Assembly: GCF_905404315.1 (NCBI RefSeq)
Contig: NC_066269.1
Location: forward strand, 13,460,501 to 13,524,500
Reading direction: 5' to 3'
DNA: 64,000 bases
Source: Leptidea sinapis
Lineage: Eukaryota > Arthropoda > Insecta > Lepidoptera > Pieridae
Shown here: positions 1-12,614 of the stretch, in pieces
How the letters are laid out: each line of letters begins with the position of its first letter
Position numbering within the stretch: position 1 is the first letter of the stretch
Position numbers and translations under genes: made by a program
Notes under the pieces: generated by a model
The model's input: the letters and a program-made list of their open reading frames with translations, nothing else
Told to the model about the DNA's origin: nothing
Databases searched by the model: none

Positions 1-164
1 CTGCTACGAATCATCATGAAAATCTTCATATTTTTAATGGAAAGAAGAGATGTAAGATTTAAAGTAGGAATAATCACAATTTATTTTTGCAGTACACCAA
101 CACTAAAATAACATATTTGTGCTACTTAAATGATGTTAACTGCGTATAACTCATCATCATTATC

Positions 165-475
165 ATATCAGCCGGAAGATGTCCACTGCTAGACAAAAGC
201 CTTCCTAAAGATCTCCACGACGAACGTGGACTTTACTGCCCCAACGGCCATCTAACTATGTGGCTTGCTCTCTGCCACTTCAGTATTGCAATCATTTGGG
301 CTATGTCAGTAACTTTGGCTCTCCTACGGATCTCCTCATTTCTGATTCGATCTTGCAAGGAAACTCCTAGCATAGTTCTCTCCATTGCCCTCTGAGCGGC
401 GATGAACTTTCTCATCAGGCCCATAGTTAGCGACGCCTGCGTACCGTAAGTCATCACTGGCAACACTGGCAACAC
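165..475 (-). mobile_element. RTE-type LINE, C-terminal fragment
   Basis: The minus strand encodes the end of an RTE-like reverse transcriptase polyprotein, with the pieces IRNEEIRRRAKVTDIAQ and LKWQRASHI that follow the RT domain in this clade. Downstream comes a stretch like the usual lepidopteran RTE 3' part (GGCTTTTGTCTAGCAGTGG on the minus strand). It is truncated at both ends and has no RT core, so it is a dead fragment. A related piece lies at 10865-11165. Confidence 0.65.
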
Positions 476-2290
476 ACAATATATTATACGCTTATAACTA
501 TGGATATTTAAAACAAGGAAAAAGTACGCTTCACTGGGCCAGTAGTTACATCAACCTATTGAATTCCATTAGAACAATGTAGGTATTACCGGCGCCTCCA
601 TCCAAACGGTGATAATGGGGATGCGCTCTGCCGACTCTTCAGCCAAGCTTTCCTTAACGTAACAATAGGTAGACTATCTCGTCTCAATACCCATCGCAGT
701 TTAACCTTCGGCCGAGCGATACTGTCATCATTCATCCTCACCACGAACTTCGTTTAAAACTAACACATATTATTCACTATACGAATAAATCAGAGGATTG
801 TCGACGGCATACTAAAGTTATTTCATTCTTATCGCTTCTTATTTACGAAGAGATATAAACGCTGTGCAAATAAGAATCTTTGTCGTACTTATCGTGAATT
901 TAGATAATTATAGTTTACTACCTACTAGTTTAAAATTGCTACAAGCAACTTGTCATAGAAAATAGTCTTTTATTTAACAATTTACTACAACTTTACTATG
1001 AGATAACCATTTTGTTATGAAATTACGAGACGAGCAATAAATTCACATGATGTTTAGTTCAACGCGAAGTCCGCTGCACAAATTTTCCTAAACAATTTTT
1101 TCTTGTGATGGAATGGAATCGAATGACGCTCCGAGAAATACAAGAACGTCTCCCACTAATTAAGTACGGTAATTTTTAAATATGACGAATAAAGAAGAAA
1201 TAATAAAATAATCGAAATCTATTCTCAGTCTATCTTATCGTTAGTTATCATTGATACTTATATCCGAAAATTCTAAGCTCACCTGAGACTAGGTACCTAC
1301 TACCTATTCAATTTGTCTCAATAGCCCAGTAATTTCTCATTATTCTATAATTATATACCTATACGGTACTACTCCTCTTTGATTTGATCTGTGTCCGGGG
1401 GCCTGTGGTTAAGACTTACGGCGTGCAATCATTTTGCGTGCAATTGAATGAATGCACGATTCAATGGAATATATGAGCAAACAATTAGGTACGTACAAAG
1501 TTATGATAAAAGATTGAGCATAAAGTCCAATTTGGACTATTTTGTCACCTGTTTGATAATCGAGTATATGATATGATCAGGTGCTTTTAGAGATCTATGA
1601 TTCGATCACTCGTGTACAGGTTGTGATCGAATCACAAAGATGTGATCAATCACGATTCACGATCGACACAATAAATGACTAGCGTCCATATTTTATATAG
1701 TTAAATAAAATAATAGGTACCTAATTCATAACAATACCGAAATTTTATTGTACGCAGAATAATAATTTTAGTTCTATTGAATTATTAACACAATACGATA
1801 AACTCTGTTTTATTATTTTCGTGTTTATTCTTGTCAATATATCGATAGGTAATCGTGAATAAAGCATTAAATTGCATTATATGCTTGCATTATGACTTTG
1901 ATAACAGGTAGGTAGGTAAATTAATTGGTATTTTACCTTAGCCTACGAGGTCTTAAACTAAAATTCAAACAAATATTGTGAATAATTGATCACAGTTCAT
2001 AAATGAATATTTATTATTTTATCTTAGCCTACCAGGTCATAAAATAAAATACGTAAACAATTAATGATCGAGGAAAGATTGTGAATAATAATCACAGTTC
2101 ATAAATTTTCAATATGAAACTAATTTACATAAGTACATAATTAAGTTTTTTAGAAAGTTTAGTCTTGTAAAGGCACATTGAATTATGCTGTCTTCAGGGT
2201 TTATAGGGTTGGTAACCGTAGGTCCTCTAAAAACTCTAGTATTGTGCTCAATCTAGAATATGTAGCCATTAGTTAACCTCTATAATAAAT
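476..2290. other. No gene recognised; AT-rich
   Basis: This stretch is AT-rich with many stops in all frames. A locally GC-richer patch at about 590-760 shows no convincing exon with splice sites. Positions 1560-1670 hold several imperfect TGATCGATTC-like palindromes. Further exons of the left-edge minus-strand gene may lie here, but I could not identify one. Confidence 0.5.
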
Positions 2291-2293
2291 AAA

Positions 2294-2351
2294 GGAATAA
2301 AGTTCACTTTAATCGAAAGGTCCAGCTTTCGATAAAAGTGAACTTTATTCC
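2294..2351. repeat. 26-bp inverted repeat (hairpin)
   Basis: The arm starting GGAATAAAGTTCACTTT at 2294-2319 is the reverse complement, with one mismatch, of 2326-2351; the loop is 6 nt. It may be a small MITE relic or a foldable RNA stem. Confidence 0.75.
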
Positions 2352-2519
2352 CATTAAGGCATTATTATGTCACTTGGGTACAGCAGAAAAAAACATATTT
2401 CGGTTGGTACCTAACGTTTAGGTAATGCTTGAAGCTCAGACCGTAGAATACCTAAGTACCTTACCTACAGACTTACTCGTGTAAGGCAAGGAGTAACTAT
2501 TTGACGTTTGAGTATTTTT

Positions 2520-2756
2520 GTTGCATCATTGTAAAGATTATGTAAATAATATTATACTGTAGTTGAAATGATATTTAAAAAGATTAAGCTGTAAATGTTG
2601 ATTTAAAAGAGTCGCAATGACTTTCTTGCCACTTTTTCTCATTAAAGCTCAACCTTTTCCTATGTGGCGGTAGATTTAAAAAGGAAAAAAAGAATTTGAC
2701 ATTCATAAGTGTCATTTCCGTGATCAACATGAAAAAAAAGATTTTGATTTGATTTC
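2520..2756 (+). mobile_element. LINE 3' end with TTTTGATTTGATT tail
   Basis: The block contains AAGAGTCGCAATGACTTTC and GACATTCATAAGTGTCATTT and ends in a GATTTTGATTTGATTT tail. This is the layout of a 5'-truncated LINE 3' UTR of a type common in Lepidoptera. The same tail type ends the LINE fragment at about 60.2 kb. No coding sequence is left. Confidence 0.5.
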
Positions 2757-2801
2757 GAATTTGGCAAAATATTTGTTTTTTAATTAAATCATGCTACATA
2801 C

Positions 2802-2912
2802 TGTCCCCGATATACAGTAGACGGCACTTGAAGATGGTGTCGGCGTGGTGGGTCAACGTCACTTCCGTCGCTCTCCTCCACACAAGGACTGCTCTTTGAC
2901 CCTCCCGCCAAC
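2802..2912 (-). CDS. Internal exon 2 of unidentified Ser-rich protein gene
   Basis: The minus-strand acceptor TCGCTGTCGCAG is followed by an open exon encoding LAGGSKSSPCVEESDGSDVD and then PPRRHHLQVPSTVYRG. It ends at donor GTATGT. It needs one nucleotide to complete the split codon left by the exon at 16489-16371, and it begins with G, giving AAG (Lys), so the two join in phase. Its GC content and codon use stand out from the surrounding AT-rich repeat DNA. It ends with two nucleotides of a codon, so at least one more exon lies further left, probably outside the window. The acidic and basic patches suggest a disordered N-terminal region. I do not recognise the family. Confidence 0.6.
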
Positions 2913-4483
2913 CTGCGACAGCGAATATCTTAATATTCATATTATGATGAATTGGCCCGAAACGTCATCATTTATTTAGTGCAATAATATGTGAGCCGAT
3001 GATATTGTCCATTTTTGAATATTTTGCAATGGTTAGGGAATAATTTTGCAATAATTGCTTTATTTATCAGTATAAAAGTTAACAATTATGTGGCTAAATA
3101 CAATATGCATTTATTGCGCTATCGTACACAAAAATGACAATTCATATTATATAACAAAATAAACACCACATAATTATTACCATTATTTTACATTTTCTCT
3201 CAGAAAAATCAACTTTCATCCATAACTTCAACGACTGTCATACGAATTTATGATCACGTCACGTGCCCTGACGCGAATTTAACATTTTATACCCATCCCA
3301 AGAAAAGGTAAGTGCTCTCTTATTGCATTGTATTTCTGCAATAAATTGAACTAGCATTTTTGCTGACGAATTAATATTATTTCTTAAGCACTGTTTTGTT
3401 GAAAATATTGGTCATTACCATGTAAACGAAATATACCCAGGCGATCTCGAATCTATCTGCTAATCTACTTGTACAAGAGACTTAAAAATTATGTTTATAT
3501 GAAATAAATTTTAAAGCAAGGTTTTCATAATCTGATAGGAAGAAAATGCTCAAGTTGACAGGACTTGAAATAAAATTATTTTTCACGGGATAAAAGCCAC
3601 CATTCAGCAATAATGCAGGGGTCGTAAGGGATTGGTACCTACGTTCCAGCCTCACTTTATGAATCTTTCCTGTGATCAAATCACCACGCTCAACTAAACT
3701 GACAAAATACTGGCCCTACTGGCAATATACGTATAATATTATTATGAATATAGATTATAATTATTATGTAAACGTTACGTTATTTATTTTTTACTTACCT
3801 TGTAATATTTTGATAAAGGCATAAAGCGTGTTTGTTAATAAAAGATATCGTCGTAGCTACCGAAAATATTGAAAAATATTTGCATACGTCAAGGTTCTAT
3901 ACATATAAATGCAAATGATAGGTAGGTAATGTATAATACTGTAAAATAAGATTTAATATACACGGACAAAGCAATAACATCAGGCAAATGCCTCTAGAAA
4001 ATTAAAATAGATAAAAACCATTTTGCAGAAGAATCACTACACGCTAACTTGGTTGAATTTAAATAATAGAAACTGAGTAAAAAAAATTGGCTGAAATAAT
4101 AAAAAAAGCAATTCTTAACTATTGTGAAGTCGAAAGTTGTTTGTGATTACGACCGTTCGATAATTTTATAGAAAAAAAGGTGTGTAAGCAAAACTCACAT
4201 TACTGATAAGCATGTCTACATAAGCCATAAACCATGTACTAATATCCCAACATTAATAAAAGCATTCCAAACATGAGTACCTGGGCATTATTAAGCTCTC
4301 AAATAGCTGCAAGCAGGAGTTATTGGTGGGTAACTAGATGTTAAATGAACTTCTTTCACTCCATGCCGTTTTACCTAGAAATAATTTGTTTTCTAAACTA
4401 ATTTTGTTATAAGATAATATGCCAATAAATATTAATACAATTATACCCTAAGCCAATAAAGTTAAGCATAAATATAATGTACT

Positions 4484-4930
4484 AGCTGACCCGACAGACG
4501 TTGTTCTGTACATTATAAATAAAATACTTCTTTTTATGAATTTGTCAATAATATTTCATAAAATATTGTAGGTAAAAATAATTATGGGTCCAAATCGAAA
4601 TAAAAACTACCCTATCTCTCAAGTTGGACTTAACTACCCTCTATGCAATAATCCCCATTAGAAGCCGTTCATTAGTTTACGAGTTCACTGGAAAAAAACA
4701 TCAGGACACGAGATTTATATATAGGTATACGAAGGTCGCGTATAGAGGATGGATAAAAGTAGATTGCCTGCACAAATTGTAGAGCTAATGTAGGTGATAA
4801 GTAATCTAAGTAAGTGTTAAGAAACGTAAACCTAGGCGTACAGATTGCGATCAGGTCGGAGGCGTAGATAAAATAGGGCCTGTTCAATAGACCCAGGAAT
4901 TAAATAGCCTATATGAAAATCTTGGTGCGA
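4484..4930 (+). repeat. Dispersed repeat starting CTAGCTGACCCGACAGACG
   Basis: It begins with the CTAGCTGACCCGACAGACG motif and contains CCTATCTCTCAAGTTGGA. The same order recurs at 15082-15345, and parts recur at 42184-42350, 54300-54475 (inverted) and 55090-55245. It is a high-copy interspersed repeat whose class I cannot fix from sequence alone. Confidence 0.55.
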
Positions 4931-6045
4931 GTAGAAGACGCCAGAAAGATATTATGTCATATAATAGTCCATATGGTCAATTATAGTATGTAGAAGTCCA
5001 TAATCTCTGCCTTTTTTATATTTGAGGGGTCAAATGAGTAAGTGGCTCTATATAATATAATAATAGAAAAACCAGCAGCACATCCTCATCCCAAATACCA
5101 GAGGTCAAGGGATACTTACCACCTCTTAAGGGAAAATGCAATATTTAAGGACCATTAGTGGAACGGCTCGGTAATACTGCAGATGATTCCACATATGTGG
5201 CTGGGTTGGGCAAAAGTTTCTTGAGAAAAATCTCTACTTCTTTAGGGGAAGTTCTCGTGAAGCCTTATTCTCCAGGTTTTTGTAAAATATTATAAACATA
5301 TAACATAAAGGTAACTGAGCCATTTACTTTTTTTAGGTATTTTAAGCTTAATCATTAAAAAAAGTTACTATATTTTGCTGGATGTACCCCAGTAATCCAA
5401 ATGCTAAACTTTATGCTTGCTGTTTTACTATTTCGTTTAAGACAGCTACTTTCGTTACATAAAGTAGTACGCACGTAAGTAGTTGTTATATTATAGGGTT
5501 GTGCAGTCTATTTCTGTATAAACTATAAAAAAGAAAACCCATGCACTTGAAAGGCTTATTTTCTGGCAGGTAGCGGTTACAGAATGCAAATGTAATCCTA
5601 TTTTGTAAATCTGCGATTAAGGGTAACGTGATGCATACCATGAATTGCATTAGAATACTTTGTTCGATCAGGGTAAGAATGTTTCATTATAGAAATCTTA
5701 GAACACAGTTTAAAATTTGGTGGTGTGTGTATTATTACTATTTAACATCATGTAAATTATCGCGAATTCCAATCGCTGCAATGCAAATAAATAAAAAAGT
5801 TACTGCCAGGTCTACTAAAGAATTTTATCTTTTTATTTTAGTCATAAAATCAATTTTTTTCTCCTCTTACGTGCGTAGGTACGTATATCAGTACGTATAT
5901 ATATAAAGATAAACAATAGTTAATTTATAGCCTTGTCAAGTTATTCTAAATAAAATCACCAACCCCTATAAGAGACCTGGAAGACATTGCTGATTAGGTC
6001 GCCTAATAATTGTATTAATCCAGACGGATAATGCACCTACAATAA

Positions 6046-6370
6046 CAGTTAGAATTCCACCTTCGCACGACACGCCATAAGTTAGGATATCATCCCCACC
6101 ATCTGGATGTGTGCCAATCCTCCACAGTGCGGTTCTCAAGGAGCTTTCTTCCACGTACTACAAAGCTGTGGAATGAACTTCCTTGTGCGATGTTTCCGGG
6201 ACGATACGACATGGGTACCTTCAAAAAAAGCGCGTACACCTTCCTCAAAGGCCGACAACGCTCCTGTGATTCCTCTGGTGTTGCAAGAGATTGTGGGCGG
6301 CGGTGATCACTTAACAACAGGTGACCTGTACGCTCGTTTGTCCTCCTATTCCATAAAAATAAAATAAAAA
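6046..6370 (+). mobile_element. Jockey-type LINE, 3'-terminal fragment
   Basis: This is the C-terminus of an RT polyprotein (FSRSFLPRTTKLWNELPCA, then RDCGRR), followed by a short 3' UTR ending GTCCTCCTATTCCATAAAA and an A-run. Frames shift inside it, which explains the short overlapping ORFs. It is one of at least six 5'-truncated copies in the window (7828-8235, 9690-10025, 12620-13000, 20090-20552, 32045-32480). Confidence 0.7.
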
Positions 6371-7129
6371 AAACAGTTCTAGTTTTATTTACATGAACTA
6401 CGCTACCATCGACATTATAACCGCTTTAAAGAGTGACCGCCTTCAGCTACCACATTAGGCAGTAGGAACAGATCTAAAAATCCACAGAAGTACACAAATT
6501 TCACCTCATTTTGCATTGCGAATATATAGATAGTCATTAGCTGTCCTCTGGGTTATACAGTTTGTTCCAGCTGTCTACACTTGGAACAGACTGCTTATAA
6601 TACCGATTATCTGATCACAAATTTAAGGTGGGAACGTCAAGCCCTTAGAATAAAACTATAGCATATTATAATCGGGATATAAGATAAAACTTTTGCATTA
6701 TAAGGTATAGACAAAAAGTTGCGAAATATATTATTTGCTTCGTTATCGTTAGACCAGGCGACCAGCGTTCAGTGCAGAAGTGCTACTGAAGTTACCCGGA
6801 GTGAATTAAACAGGACAGTAAAGTTTCTACAAGATAGCAGATCCATTTAGATATCACCGGCCCAATCCGCAACCTGGTTTAGGCGAATGTTGAAAAAATT
6901 AAACTTGTGATATCTTTCTGGACAGGAAAAAGAAAGTTTTTACGCACAACCTGACCAATTTATTGTTATTTAAAAGTAAAGGAACTATCGGTCCAGTTTC
7001 GAGTATCCGTCTACATATTTTGAGAACTCAATTGAATTATCGTCGGAAATGATTGGCGCTCTGAGAGAGAAGAAATGGCGTAAGAGCTCTAGGAGATTTC
7101 CTTACGACGTTTCTCACATCCTGCTTCTT

Positions 7130-7405
7130 AGTTTTTTTTATGAAAATAAGGGACAAGACGAGTAGGACGTTCAGCTGATGGAAATTGGTACGCCTTGCCC
7201 ATTACAATGCAGTGCCACTCAGGATTCTTGAAAACCCAAAAATTCTGAGTGGCACTACAATTGCGCTTGTCACCTTGAGATATAAGTTGTTAAGTCTCAT
7301 TTTCCCAGTAATTTCACTAGCTACGGTGCCCTTCAGACCGAAACACAGTAATGTTTACACATTACTGCATCCTGTACAAAGGAGCCTCCCACTGGTAAAA
7401 GTTTA
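7130..7405 (+). mobile_element. Hairpin repeat family A (non-autonomous element)
   Basis: It starts with GGGACAAGACGAGTAGGACG. A central stem has the arms GTGCCACTCAGGATTCTTG and AATTCTGAGTGGCAC. It then runs through CCCTTCAGACCGAAACACAG to GGAGCCTCCCACTGGT. The order is the same in copies at 12090-12405 (-), 15415-15575 (-), 24495-24780 (+), 28465-28795 (+) and 53150-53455 (-). It codes for nothing convincing. Confidence 0.65.
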
Positions 7406-7479
7406 AAAAAATACTAAATAACTCTATAATTTAATATTTAAAATTATAGTTTTATTTTATTATGACTGCTTTTATATTA

Positions 7480-7690
7480 CAACAGGAAATGCTGAGATCT
7501 ATACAGCATACTTAGAATTTGCTCAGACTTTACTTACGTAAAACTCAACTCAGTATAAGCCTAGCATAATCTTTAATTTCGTTTTTATAGTCATTTGACA
7601 GCTAAGACAGCCCAATGCAAAAGTCAAGTCCGCGTTTCATTACACTCAGCTAAGTTTATAATACGAAAGTATCTATAGGCTCAGGGGCCT
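7480..7690 (+). repeat. Foldback repeat family B, diverged copy
   Basis: The copy contains CTGAGATCTATACAGC, TTGCTCAGACTTTACTTA and an inverted block GACAGCTAAGACAGCCCAATG. The same modules occur at 11235-11850 and 23545-23765. It has no coding capacity and is probably MITE-derived. Confidence 0.45.
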
Positions 7691-7827
7691 GCATTGGTTT
7701 TCTAGCAAGGTAATGGTCTGCATTGGTAACTAGGCGCTTGAGTCCGACAGTACGACATAAGTTGTATGAAACGCTGCTTGCTTCGTATATGCAATCTGTA
7801 TACTGCCTACCGTAGGTAGTAAATTTT

Positions 7828-8235
7828 TTTTATGGAATAGGAGGACAAACGAGCGTACGGGCACCTGTTGTTAAGTCATCACCACCGCCCACAATCTCTT
7901 GCAATACCAGAGGAATCACAGGATTGTTGCCGGCCTTTAAGGAAAGTGTACGCGCTTTTTTTGAAGGTCCCCATGTCGTATCGTCCCGGAAACACCGTAC
8001 AAGGAAGTTCATTCCACAGCTTTGTAGTACGTGGAAGAAAGCTCCTTGAAAACCGCACTGTGGAGGACCGCCACACATCCAGATGGTGGGGATGATATCG
8101 TAACTTGTGGCGTGTCGTGCGACGGTGGAATTCGGTGGCAGGAATCAGGTTAAACAGCTCTTCGGAACACTCCCGTGATAAATGCGGTAGAAGACACACA
8201 ATGAAGTCTCTACGCAACGCCAAGTGATCCAGCCG
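7828..8235 (-). mobile_element. Jockey-type LINE, 3'-terminal fragment
   Basis: The minus strand reads LRRDFIVCLL...SRECSEELFNLIPATEFHRR, then DVWRSSTVRFSRSFLPRTTK and RDCGRW, with the 3' UTR ending near 7828. It is well preserved over its length but 5'-truncated and without an RT domain. Confidence 0.7.
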
Positions 8236-9689
8236 TTAACAGAGCACTGGGTCCCCGACAATTCCCCGTAAATTAACTTTAACACTTTAGTGCTATATTT
8301 ATTTAGGTTCATAACGAGGTTACACTGACTGATTGCCTATATGATATGCACGTCCCTGCTATGCGTAAGTAAAGAGAAAACCTTTTACCTGAGAAAAGTC
8401 TTAGTACCTAGGCTTTATAGATCATAGCCTTAGACCTAGAGCAACTAAGATAAACTTAAAAGCATTTTAAATAAATACTAATCATGACTAACCATGTTAA
8501 TAAATAATCAACATATACTCACCGAAATATTCTCTTCAACCGACTAATGACTTGATACTTAATATACACTTTTAATTCACAATTACCGCTGTCATCGAAT
8601 ACAGCGTAATTTTAATTGCTTCTTAAATTTGTTTCAGCTAGTGTTTGCTCAGTCCTCACTAAACACATATTGTGTATTGCTTGGTTTACATCCACAAGCA
8701 TAGAGAACTTATTGAATCAGGTGATAACTTACAACTTGATTGGATTACAATATAAACCCTGCTAACTCAATAGGAAGGACGAGGCTAGAGAATTATAACA
8801 GAACTATTTTAAATATTTCATCGCCTTTTAATAAGTAAGAACTGATTTAAAGATCTATTCACTACATTGCAATTAATTAAATCAAAAAGTTATGTGACAC
8901 TAATGTATAATTATTTCAGATAGACTTTATAATTTTCAGATTAAATTATGAAAAAATATTATAGAATATTTAACGCAGAATGACGAATTCAGATTAAGTT
9001 ATTAGAAAAAAAAACAACATATAAAAAGGCTTTAATATAAAATTGGCCTTAATTAATTAATAAAATGACAAGTAATAGGATATATAAATATAATATCCAC
9101 GAAATATAAATCTTACTAATTTTCCTGATGAAAACAGGAAAGTATATATTTAATTAAATTACCTAATTTTTGTTATGCTGTTAGAGTTAATTATTTATTT
9201 TTAGAGTTAGTAAGGATATTAATTTTCCACATGACCCTCAACCTTAATCACTTTTATTTCACTAGGTACAGCTATGTTAAAAATTTGCGACGAATACACC
9301 GAATTTAGTCATGATTGTAAAACATATTGAAAGTCGTTGCTTAGATATTTCCCGTTCACATCACACCGCACAACCAAACTGGGTCTATCCCTGACTAATC
9401 ATGGAAACCATCTGAGTCTTGCACATATTATTGCAATGGAGACACTAGCTACATGAATATAGAAACTAGATTACTTTGTATCTTTTAGCAAACTGGGAAC
9501 TATGCGCAGTGGTGCATTGCGCATATTATTGATTGAAATCATATGTGGAATGAAAATGGCGGGAAATTTTGTCGGCGTAAAGAGTGTAGTATGTAGGTAA
9601 TTTATAATATTCTCAAAAAATATTCTAGCTCCATAGAAATTAGTTTGGTTCTGATTGGAAAATGAAATTGTGGTGATCGCTTCATTAAG

Positions 9690-10025
9690 TGTCTTCTATC
9701 GCATTTATTACGGGGAGTGTTCCGAAGAGCTGTTTCAGGTGCTTCCTGCCGTCGAATTTCACCTTCGGACAACACGCCACAAATTAGGATATCATCCCGA
9801 CCATCTGGATGTGTGGGGTTGCTCAACAGTGCGGTTTTCAAGGAACTTTCTTCCACGTACCACTAATCTGTGGAATGAGTTTTTTTGTGCGATTATTGCG
9901 GGACAATACGACATAGGTACCTACAAAAAAAGCTCTGGTGTTGCAATAGAATGTAGATGGCGGTGATGACTTAACATCAGGTGACCCAGGTACGCTCGTT
10001 TCTCCTCCTTTTCCATGAAAAAGTA
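9690..10025 (+). mobile_element. Jockey-type LINE, 3'-terminal fragment
   Basis: It encodes YYGECSEELFQVLPAVEFHL and RFSRNFLPRTTNLWNEFF, then a 3' UTR ending TTTCCATGAAAAAG. It is more diverged than the copy at 7828-8235 and has an internal deletion near 9935. Confidence 0.65.
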
Positions 10026-10864
10026 AAATTTTATTTGAATGATAAGGCGGCAAGAATGATTGATTTAAAATTATGTTTCGGCAATGTAGGCATAGCCCGT
10101 GCTGTCATTCGAATTAGACATTATGTGAACAGCTTTGATTTATGATTGTGCACAAGATAAGAACAAAAGTGAGAATTTAGTAATTGAGATGACATACATA
10201 TCGAATGAGAAGTAAAAACCAGACAAAACGTGCTATCACATAGTGGGATGTAACTATATAGATACCTACTTAAAAAAGCTAAAGGTTAAAACCGCCGAAT
10301 CTAAGATAAGTCCGGCACTTGTACTATAACATATTCTTTAGTCAGGCAAATAGTTTCAGAGACACGGATAGTAGAGAACCCATATTAACCACCGAATCTA
10401 AAAGTAAAAATCAAAACTAAACGTTGTAGGTATATCATTCTTGATTATAGGTAGGTACCAAATGTCAACACCCGCGCATAGCATTAAAATTGTTATATTT
10501 TTGGTAAGCTGTACCTACAATTAGACTTACAGAACATCCCCATAATATCGGCTTTAACATCACATTTCGTGATCATGGTGATTTCCACAGCGCCAAAACA
10601 TTGGCAGCTCATCAAAAACATACATTATGGAGAATATCTCTAAAGTTTCAGGGGTTTTTAATAAGCTTCAAATATATTGAGAGTCAAAGTAAATAGCTAA
10701 GTCTATAAAATAGTAGAGACACTCTACATTAACAAACACATAATTCTAAACAACTTATCGTTCGCCAGTGCCGGGGAGTTAATTAGTTTTTACTTAAGTC
10801 AAGATCTGAAATTATTACAGAATGCTTTTACGTATTACGGTATTACATTCAAAACGGCACAATG

Positions 10865-11165
10865 CCTATTCTAGCAAACGCTAGAGTTTGTCCAGATCCA
10901 TGTGACGCCGGACATTGAAGTTGCCAGAATCTTGCCGCCAGGTCCCAGTTGCATTCATGCTGGACAAAGGCCTCTCCCAAAGATCTCCACGAACACTGCT
11001 GCCTACCAACACTGCATCTTCCGGTCGCCATACGTAGATTTTACTGCCCCACCGGCCATATGTCTGTCCAACAATGTGTCCTACCCACTGCCACTTCAGC
11101 TTAGCAATCATAGGGGCTATGTCAATGACTTTGGTTCTCAGTTCCAGTTGCATTTTTAGTTTATA
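10865..11165 (-). mobile_element. RTE-type LINE, C-terminal fragment
   Basis: The minus strand encodes LELRTKVIDIAPMIAKLKWQ and WVGHIVGQTYGRWGSKI, and a second frame gives the following WRSLGEAFVQHE. This is the region after the RT domain in RTE-clade elements. Frameshifts separate the parts, so it is a dead remnant. Confidence 0.65.
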
Positions 11166-11234
11166 ATGATGTAATATACTTTCTTTCGTCAATTACAGTT
11201 AGTTATAAAATCCCATAACAAATTGGCTGCAAGG

Positions 11235-11850
11235 CTGAGACATATAGAGCGTACTTAAGGCTTTACTCGCGTAAAATTAAGCTGAGTATGATAAAACGCA
11301 GACTGACTTTTCCATTGGGCTGTCTTAGCTTAAGCACAGCATAAATGCAGCTGTCAAAGACTTTACTAAGCTTACATAATTTAAACGTCTAGAATCTAGA
11401 TAGACTATCACAGGTGTGAAAACATCGAAAAAAAATTACTTTAGAACTAGCCTCTATTATTTTCTATTATTAGCCCTGCCGCGTTTACAAACCGCAGTAT
11501 CTTCTTGACATGAGTATTGCAAACGGCATCTGAGTAGGGAATAGTCGCCAAGGATAGTGTTACGCTTATGAATTAGTGCGACGCAATTGCAGAGGATATG
11601 AAGAGGGGTTTCATCGGCCTCAAGGCAAAATCTGCACACTAACACAAAGTGTCATTCAAATCACAAGTGTAAGACGTAGCTTGTCACGCACACTAAACTA
11701 ATATTTCTGGCCTGTTTTTATCCGTAGTCTCTTGCTGTTAGAACAAGAGACTCTATAATGACGTTTAAATTATCTAAGATGCTAAGCTTACACTCAGGTT
11801 ATTTTTACTTGAGTAATGTCTGAGCAATGTCTAAGTACGATGTCAGCCTT
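11235..11850 (+). repeat. Foldback repeat family B split by a LINE fragment
   Basis: The left part (11235-11380) carries GAGACATATAGAGCGTACTT and TGGGCTGTCTTAGCTTAAGC. The right part (about 11770-11850) carries TTACACTCAGGTTATTTTTA and GTCAGCCTTAG. In the copy at 23545-23765 these modules are contiguous. About 390 bp of LINE-derived DNA lies between them here, which suggests a nested insertion. Confidence 0.45.
11457..11645 (-). mobile_element. LINE C-terminal zinc-finger fragment
   Basis: The minus-strand product contains CRFCLEADETPLHILCNC, a CX2C...HX4C zinc motif of the kind found at the C-terminus of several non-LTR retrotransposon RT proteins. Only about 60 codons remain. It sits inside a split family B repeat. 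Confidence 0.6.
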
Positions 11851-12089
11851 AGTATTCTGCTTAGAATTTCGGAGTAATATATTGAACAAAGTTCAAGGTA
11901 GCTTCATTATAATTTAATGTTGAACAGAATCTTATCTGTCGGCCAAGGCTGAGGTCAGATCAATATTACTAGTGGGTGTTACGCCTGTTATGAGCGCTCA
12001 ACATACGTTGTAAAACACAATTAGATAAGTAAGCCTACTTTCCAGAGATGTACTCGTAGTTTGCAGAGATAACGGGCATTAATTTGTGT

Positions 12090-12405
12090 CAATCCTGAAT
12101 AGTGGGTGGCTCCTTTGCACAGGATGCTGGCTTGATTATGAGTACCACAACGGCGCCTATTTCTGCCTCGAAGCAGTAATGTGTAAGAATTACTGTGTTT
12201 CGGTCTGAAGGGCGGCGTAGCTAGTGAAATTACTGGGCAAATGAGACTTAACATCTTACGTCTCAAGGTGACGAGCGCAATTGTAGTGCCGCTCAGAATT
12301 TTTGGGTTTTTTAAGAATCCTGAGCGGCACTGCATTCTAATGGGCAGGGCGTATCACTTACCAAGCTGAACCTCCTGCTCGTCTCGTCCCTTATTTTCAT
12401 TAAAA
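12090..12405 (-). mobile_element. Hairpin repeat family A
   Basis: Inverted copy of the element at 7130-7405, including the stem whose arms carry GTGCCGCTCAG and its complement. The end with GAGGTTCAGCTTGG and the GGGACGAGACGAG block lies at the right. Confidence 0.65.
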
Positions 12406-12614
12406 AACTATAACATACTTCTTGAAGTTCTTATCATTATGTATAGAAGAAGTCTTGGTGCCATTTTGTTCTCTTCTTCATCGGTTCTACTTCACCTGTC
12501 TGATTTCTATGGTTTGATTTGTTATTAATAATGCCAAAATAACTTTTTTTTTTATCACCAACGTTTCTATATTGTTATCATATTAGTTTCACATTTGTTA
12601 GGGACCCTCTGCTC

